From an uncultured Clostridia bacterium (GTDB taxonomy: Bacteria > Bacillota > Clostridia > Christensenellales > Aristaeellaceae): a DNA stretch of 64,000 bases. The position numbers and the translations under genes were made by a program. The notes beneath the pieces are model-generated. The model worked only from the letters and a program-made list of their open reading frames with translations, searched no databases and had not been told where the DNA came from. Shown piece after piece: positions 60,155 through 64,000 of the stretch (within the stretch, counting starts at the first letter, position 1; each line of letters starts with the position of its first letter). The stretch spans positions 1-64,000 of the forward strand of contig CAKUFG010000001.1 in assembly GCA_934647235.1 (NCBI GenBank), in the 5' to 3' direction.

Positions 60155-61326
60155 ACCGCGTTTATATGGATAACGCCGCCACCACGCCCGTATCCCCCGC
60201 AGTGCTTGAAAAAATGCTTCCCTATTTTTCTGAATGCTACGGCAACGCCAACAGCATTCATTCCACCGGCCGCGACGCGCGCAAGGCCCTCATCGCCGCC
60301 CGCGCCAAGGTAGCCGCCGCGCTCAACTGCAACCCCGAGGAAGTCTACTTCACCTCCGGCGGCAGCGAAAGCGACAACTGGGCCCTCAAGGGCGTAGCCT
60401 TCGCCAACCGCAAAAAGGGCAACCACATCATCACCTCCGCCATCGAGCACCACGCCATCCTGCACACCTGCGAATGGCTGGAAAAGCAGGGCTTTGAAAT
60501 TACCTATGTGCCCGTGGACGCGGACGGCCTGGTCAACCCCGCCGATGTGGAAGCGGCCATTACCGACAAAACCATCCTGATTTCCATCATGGCCGCCAAC
60601 AACGAAATCGGCACCATCGAACCCATTGAGGAAATCGCCAGGATCGCCCATGCGCACCATGTGCTGTTCCACACGGATGCAGTGCAGGCCATCGGTGCAA
60701 TCCCCGTGGACGTGCGGGCCATCGGCTGCGATCTGTTGTCCCTGTCCGGCCACAAGTTCCACGGCCCCAAGGGCGTGGGCGCGCTCTATATCAGGCAGGG
60801 CACGCGCATTGACAACCTGATCCACGGCGGCGCTCAGGAGCGCGGCCGCCGCGCCAGCACCGAAAACGTGGCGGGCATCGTGGGCCTGGCCGAGGCTATC
60901 GAGCTGGCCACCGCCAACATTCCCGAAAAGGCCGCGCGCATCAGCGCCCTGCGCGATCAGCTGATCGACGGGCTGACGGCGCTGCCCTATGTGCGCCTGA
61001 ACGGCCACCGCACCAAGCGACTGCCCGGCAACGTCAACGTATCCATCCGCTTTATCGAGGGCGAAGCGCTGCTGCTGCGCCTGGACCTGGCCGGCGTGGC
61101 CGCCTCCAGCGGCTCTGCCTGCACCTCCGGCTCGCTCGATCCCTCCCATGTGCTGCTGGCCATCGGCCTGCCGCATGAGATCGCCCACGGCAGCCTGCGC
61201 CTGTCGCTGTCCGATACCACCACGCAGGAGGATGTGGATTACGTCCTGTCCGTGGTGCCCGGCATCGTCGAATACCTGCGCGATATGTCCCCCCTCTACA
61301 CTGACTTTATGGAGGCTCAGAAATAA
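60151..61326 (+). CDS. nifS: Cysteine desulfurase
   Basis: 391 residues, PLP enzyme that removes sulfur from cysteine for Fe-S clusters. MDNAATTPVSPAVLEKM, TSGGSESDNWALKG, SIEHHAILHTCEWL-like region (AIEHHAIL), DAVQAIGAIPVD, the PLP lysine in SGHKFHGPKGVGALYI, and the catalytic Cys in SSGSACTSGS. TTG start at 60151 overlaps the Rrf2 stop with AAGGAG upstream; an ATG at 60166 is the alternative. Confidence 0.95.
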   Translation: MNRVYMDNAATTPVSPAVLEKMLPYFSECYGNANSIHSTGRDARKALIAARAKVAAALNCNPEEVYFTSGGSESDNWALKGVAFANRKKGNHIITSAIEHHAILHTCEWLEKQGFEITYVPVDADGLVNPADVEAAITDKTILISIMAANNEIGTIEPIEEIARIAHAHHVLFHTDAVQAIGAIPVDVRAIGCDLLSLSGHKFHGPKGVGALYIRQGTRIDNLIHGGAQERGRRASTENVAGIVGLAEAIELATANIPEKAARISALRDQLIDGLTALPYVRLNGHRTKRLPGNVNVSIRFIEGEALLLRLDLAGVAASSGSACTSGSLDPSHVLLAIGLPHEIAHGSLRLSLSDTTTQEDVDYVLSVVPGIVEYLRDMSPLYTDFMEAQK

Positions 61327-61709
61327 TGTACTCTGAAAAAGTAATCGATCATTTCAGCAATCCCCGCAACGTAGGCGAAATTGAAAACGCGGACGGCGTG
61401 GGCACGGTAGGCAACTCCAAGTGCGGCGACATCATGCGCATGTACCTGAAGGTGGACGACAACGGCGTGATCACCGACTGCAAGTTCAAGACCTTCGGCT
61501 GCGGCGCGGCCATCGCCACCAGCTCCATGGCCACCGAAATGATCAAGGGCAAAACCCTCAAGGAAGCCCTGCAGCTGACCAACAAGGCCGTGGCCGAGGC
61601 GCTGGACGGCCTGCCCCCCGTAAAAATGCACTGTTCCCTGCTGGCTGAGGAAGCCGTGAAGGCCGCCGTGGAAGACTATATGAAGAAGCATCCCGAAGCG
61701 GTGATCTGA
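61326..61709 (+). CDS. iscU: Iron-sulfur scaffold protein
   Basis: 127 residues, NifU N-terminal/IscU type. Cluster ligands Cys in GNSKCGDIM, FKTFGCGAAIATSS, and MHCSLLAEEA; Asp39-type Asp in KCGD. Its ATG overlaps the nifS stop. Receives sulfur from NifS. Confidence 0.94.
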   Translation: MYSEKVIDHFSNPRNVGEIENADGVGTVGNSKCGDIMRMYLKVDDNGVITDCKFKTFGCGAAIATSSMATEMIKGKTLKEALQLTNKAVAEALDGLPPVKMHCSLLAEEAVKAAVEDYMKKHPEAVI

Positions 61710-61749
61710 TCGCGCTTCTGGCAAGCCTGTCCCGTCTCTGGAGGTTTAC

Positions 61750-63534
61750 ATGCCGGATATACATGGCAATATTGAAGGCGTGCGCAAAAGCACGCTGGCA
61801 GAGCTGCAAACTTTATATGATTTCCCCATTGAACGGGATGAATACCTGCCCATTGAGCTTGCTCGCCTGATGGGCAGGTATTCCTGCGCTTTGAACAGGG
61901 AAATCTCGCTCTATATCACCCGCGACGGCGAGATCATCGATATCACCATCGGCGATACCGCCAGCGTTCCCCTGTGCGATATCCGCCTGCGCCGCAGCGC
62001 GCGGCGGCTTTCATGCGTGCGCTGCGTGCATACCCATCCGCGCGGCTCCGCCGAGCTGTCGGATGTGGATATCACGGCGCTCAAATCCCTGCTGCTGGAC
62101 AGCATGTGCGCGCTGGGCGTAAGCGCCGAGGGCGAGGTGACAGGCGTTCAGGCCGCCTTCCTGCATGAGCGGGTAAACGGCGAGCCGCAGCCCGTATGCA
62201 CGCCCATCCTGTCCCTGCGCCGTCTGCCGCAAGGCGCCTGGATGGATGAGATTGCTTTGTCCGATCAGCGCGTCATGCAGGGCGAGGACAAGGCCGCAGA
62301 CGACGCTCCCGAGCGCGCGCTGCTTGTAGGCATTGAAAGCGACGAATCGCTGGACGAGCTGGCCGACCTGGCCGAAAGCGCGGGCGCGGTGGTCGTCGGA
62401 CGCTCCTTCCAGCGCAAGACGCGCCCCGATACCGCTACCTATATCGGCAGCGGCAAGGCCGACGAGCTGGCGCTGGATGCGCAGGCGTTGGAAGCCGATA
62501 TCATCATCGTGGACGATGAGCTAACCGGCGCACAGCTGCATAACCTGGAGGATATCGTCGGGGTTAAGGTGGTGGACCGCACCACGCTGATTCTGGATAT
62601 CTTCGCCCAGCGCGCCAAGACGGCCGAGGGTCGTCTACAGGTGTCGCTGGCGCAGCTGAAATACCAGTCCGGCCGCCTGATCGGCCAGGGGCTGGTGCTC
62701 TCCCGTCTGGCGGGCGGCATCGGCACACGCGGTCCCGGCGAAAGTAAGCTGGAAATCGACCGCCGCCGCATCCGTGAGCGCATCACCGCCCTCAAGCGTG
62801 AGCTGAGCGAGCTGGAAGGTCAGCGCGCCCTGCGCCGCCGCGCGCGGGAGCGCAGCGCCATCCCTGTCGTGGCGCTGGTGGGCTACACCAACACAGGAAA
62901 ATCCTCCCTGTTGAACAAAATCACCGGTTCGGACGTCTATATTAAAGACAGGCTTTTCGCCACGCTGGACGCGGTATCGCGCAATGTGCGCCTGCCCGAC
63001 GGCGGCGAATACCTGCTGGTGGACACCGTAGGCTTCATCCGCAAGCTGCCTACCGACCTGGTTGAGGCCTTCCATTCCACCCTGGAGGAGGCCGCGCTGG
63101 CCGACGTGCTGGTGCTGGTCAGCGACGCATCCTCGCCCGATATGCTTGCGCAGCACGCCGTTGTGGAGCAAGTTTTACAACAATTAGGCGCAACTTCTCA
63201 GCCGCGCATTGACGTACTGAATAAATGTGATAAAATTGAAGAAGCGGATTTTGCGCCGCTGCCGCGCGCCATTCGCGTATCGGCCAGGACGGGCGAGGGG
63301 CTGGATCAGCTTTCGGACGCCATCGCGGCCATCCTGCGCGCGCGCGAATGCAAAATCAGCGTGCTCATCCCCTTCGATCAGTATGGCATCGTGGCGGATA
63401 TCCGCGCCATGGGCCGCATACTGAGCGAGGAATACACCGTTCACGGCACCCAGGTAACGGCCATGGTGGACGCCGCCGCATACGGCAGGCTCCTGTCCCG
63501 CTACCCCGCCGTATTTGCAGGAGAAGAAGGCTAA
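61750..63534 (+). CDS. hflX: GTPase HflX
   Basis: 594 residues, longer than most HflX (about 430) because of a 160-residue N-terminal extension with an HxHPxGxxxLSxxD-like segment (VHTHPRGSAELSDVDITAL, near residue 96), resembling a JAB/MPN-type metal motif. Then the HflX domain (TYIGSGKADELALDAQ) and GTPase motifs G1 GYTNTGKSSL, G3 DTVGF and G4 NKCD. HflX splits or rescues ribosomes. GGAGG is 6 bases upstream. Confidence 0.9.
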   Translation: MPDIHGNIEGVRKSTLAELQTLYDFPIERDEYLPIELARLMGRYSCALNREISLYITRDGEIIDITIGDTASVPLCDIRLRRSARRLSCVRCVHTHPRGSAELSDVDITALKSLLLDSMCALGVSAEGEVTGVQAAFLHERVNGEPQPVCTPILSLRRLPQGAWMDEIALSDQRVMQGEDKAADDAPERALLVGIESDESLDELADLAESAGAVVVGRSFQRKTRPDTATYIGSGKADELALDAQALEADIIIVDDELTGAQLHNLEDIVGVKVVDRTTLILDIFAQRAKTAEGRLQVSLAQLKYQSGRLIGQGLVLSRLAGGIGTRGPGESKLEIDRRRIRERITALKRELSELEGQRALRRRARERSAIPVVALVGYTNTGKSSLLNKITGSDVYIKDRLFATLDAVSRNVRLPDGGEYLLVDTVGFIRKLPTDLVEAFHSTLEEAALADVLVLVSDASSPDMLAQHAVVEQVLQQLGATSQPRIDVLNKCDKIEEADFAPLPRAIRVSARTGEGLDQLSDAIAAILRARECKISVLIPFDQYGIVADIRAMGRILSEEYTVHGTQVTAMVDAAAYGRLLSRYPAVFAGEEG

Positions 63535-63537
63535 GCT

Positions 63538-64000
63538 ATGCCCCTACAGCTGCTGTCGCTGCTGATATCGCTGGTATCGGCGCTGTCCCTGTCGCTGGAT
63601 ACGCTGGGCCAGGCAACGTCCCTGGGCGGATATCTGGCGCTGGTTAACCGCGATTATGTGCTGGCCGCCGATTACGAGCCGGACGATCTGGTGCGCCCAG
63701 ACGTCAAAGCTACCAATGGCAGCGCCATCCTGATGCGCAGCGAGGCTGCGGCGGCGCTGGAGGAAATGTTTGCCGCCGCCAAGGACGAGGCGGGTCTGAC
63801 CATCTACGCCGCCTCGGGCTACCGCAGCTACAGCACGCAGGCAGCCATCTTTGATCGCAAGATCAAGAATACCGGCAGCCGCGAAAAGGCGCAGCGCCTG
63901 GTGGCTCCGCCCGGTGCCAGCGAGCATCAGTTGGGGCTGGCCATGGATCTGAAGGCCACGCCAACCAGCAACCTTTCCGCCGCCTTCGCCAAAACCAAGC
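63538..64000 (+). CDS. VanY-type D-alanyl-D-alanine carboxypeptidase, partial at right edge
   Basis: First 154 residues only. N-terminal helix (PLQLLSLLISLVSALSLSL) for export, then a peptidase M15 domain with ASGYRSYSTQ and SEHQLGLAMDL (metal His and Asp). These trim peptidoglycan stem peptides. It starts 3 bases after the hflX stop; the gene continues past the window. Confidence 0.88.
   Translation, partial: MPLQLLSLLISLVSALSLSLDTLGQATSLGGYLALVNRDYVLAADYEPDDLVRPDVKATNGSAILMRSEAAAALEEMFAAAKDEAGLTIYAASGYRSYSTQAAIFDRKIKNTGSREKAQRLVAPPGASEHQLGLAMDLKATPTSNLSAAFAKTK

Overview
The window looks like chromosomal DNA from a high-GC, low-oxygen member of the Bacillota (class Clostridia, probably a gut or rumen lineage). 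The evidence is a ctsR-mcsA-mcsB-clpC heat-shock operon, a yabP-yabQ-divIC sporulation/division cluster, YlmH, an rph-rdgB-ysnB cluster, NifS/IscU behind an Rrf2 regulator, a lysine riboswitch, and Shine-Dalgarno sites close to AGGAGG on almost every gene. Most of the window is ordinary core and transport content; the species cannot be named from sequence reading alone.

Left end (1 to about 5050): lower-GC DNA that reads as the right end of a decayed integrative element. It holds a cut-off secreted flavoprotein, a frameshifted tyrosine integrase that has lost its N-terminus, a fragment of an M18-type aminopeptidase, an intact creatininase and C69 dipeptidase pair, a 5' remnant of a group II intron next to a stem-loop, and the 3' half of a tRNA-Arg(CCU) followed by that tRNA's own terminator. 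The last item marks the probable chromosome junction.

5050 to 34600: pentapeptide-repeat protein and XRE regulator; tRNA-fMet and tRNA-Met; a CsoR repressor with a P-type metal ATPase that carries a frameshift; a MATE exporter; a polyamine operon (XRE-cupin regulator, potA, potB, potC, potD) whose leader has three 17-bp palindromes spaced exactly 35 bp apart; divergently, ctsR-mcsA-mcsB-clpC with an McsB that lacks catalytic motifs; an amino-acid ABC importer with an AbgB-like M20 hydrolase; FliB-like protein, YlmH, an SPFH/zinc-ribbon protein, phosphoglucomutase, beta-galactosidase, and an 855-residue secreted Cys/His-repeat protein of unknown function.

34600 to 64000: RNase PH fused to a RdgB-type NTP pyrophosphatase, YsnB phosphodiesterase, two unknown proteins and an ABC exporter; Crp/Fnr regulator beside an OYE-type oxidoreductase; a phasin-like protein with an AarF/UbiB kinase; a basic-amino-acid ABC importer and threonine aldolase behind a lysine riboswitch; a LytTR/GHKL two-component system with two ABC half-transporters (one frameshifted); an orphan receiver-like regulator; yabP-yabQ-divIC, a Ppx/GppA protein, a SurA/PrsA-like lipoprotein, dusB, Rrf2-nifS-iscU, hflX, and the start of a VanY-type carboxypeptidase. 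Many long open frames opposite these genes are GC-driven shadows and are not annotated.
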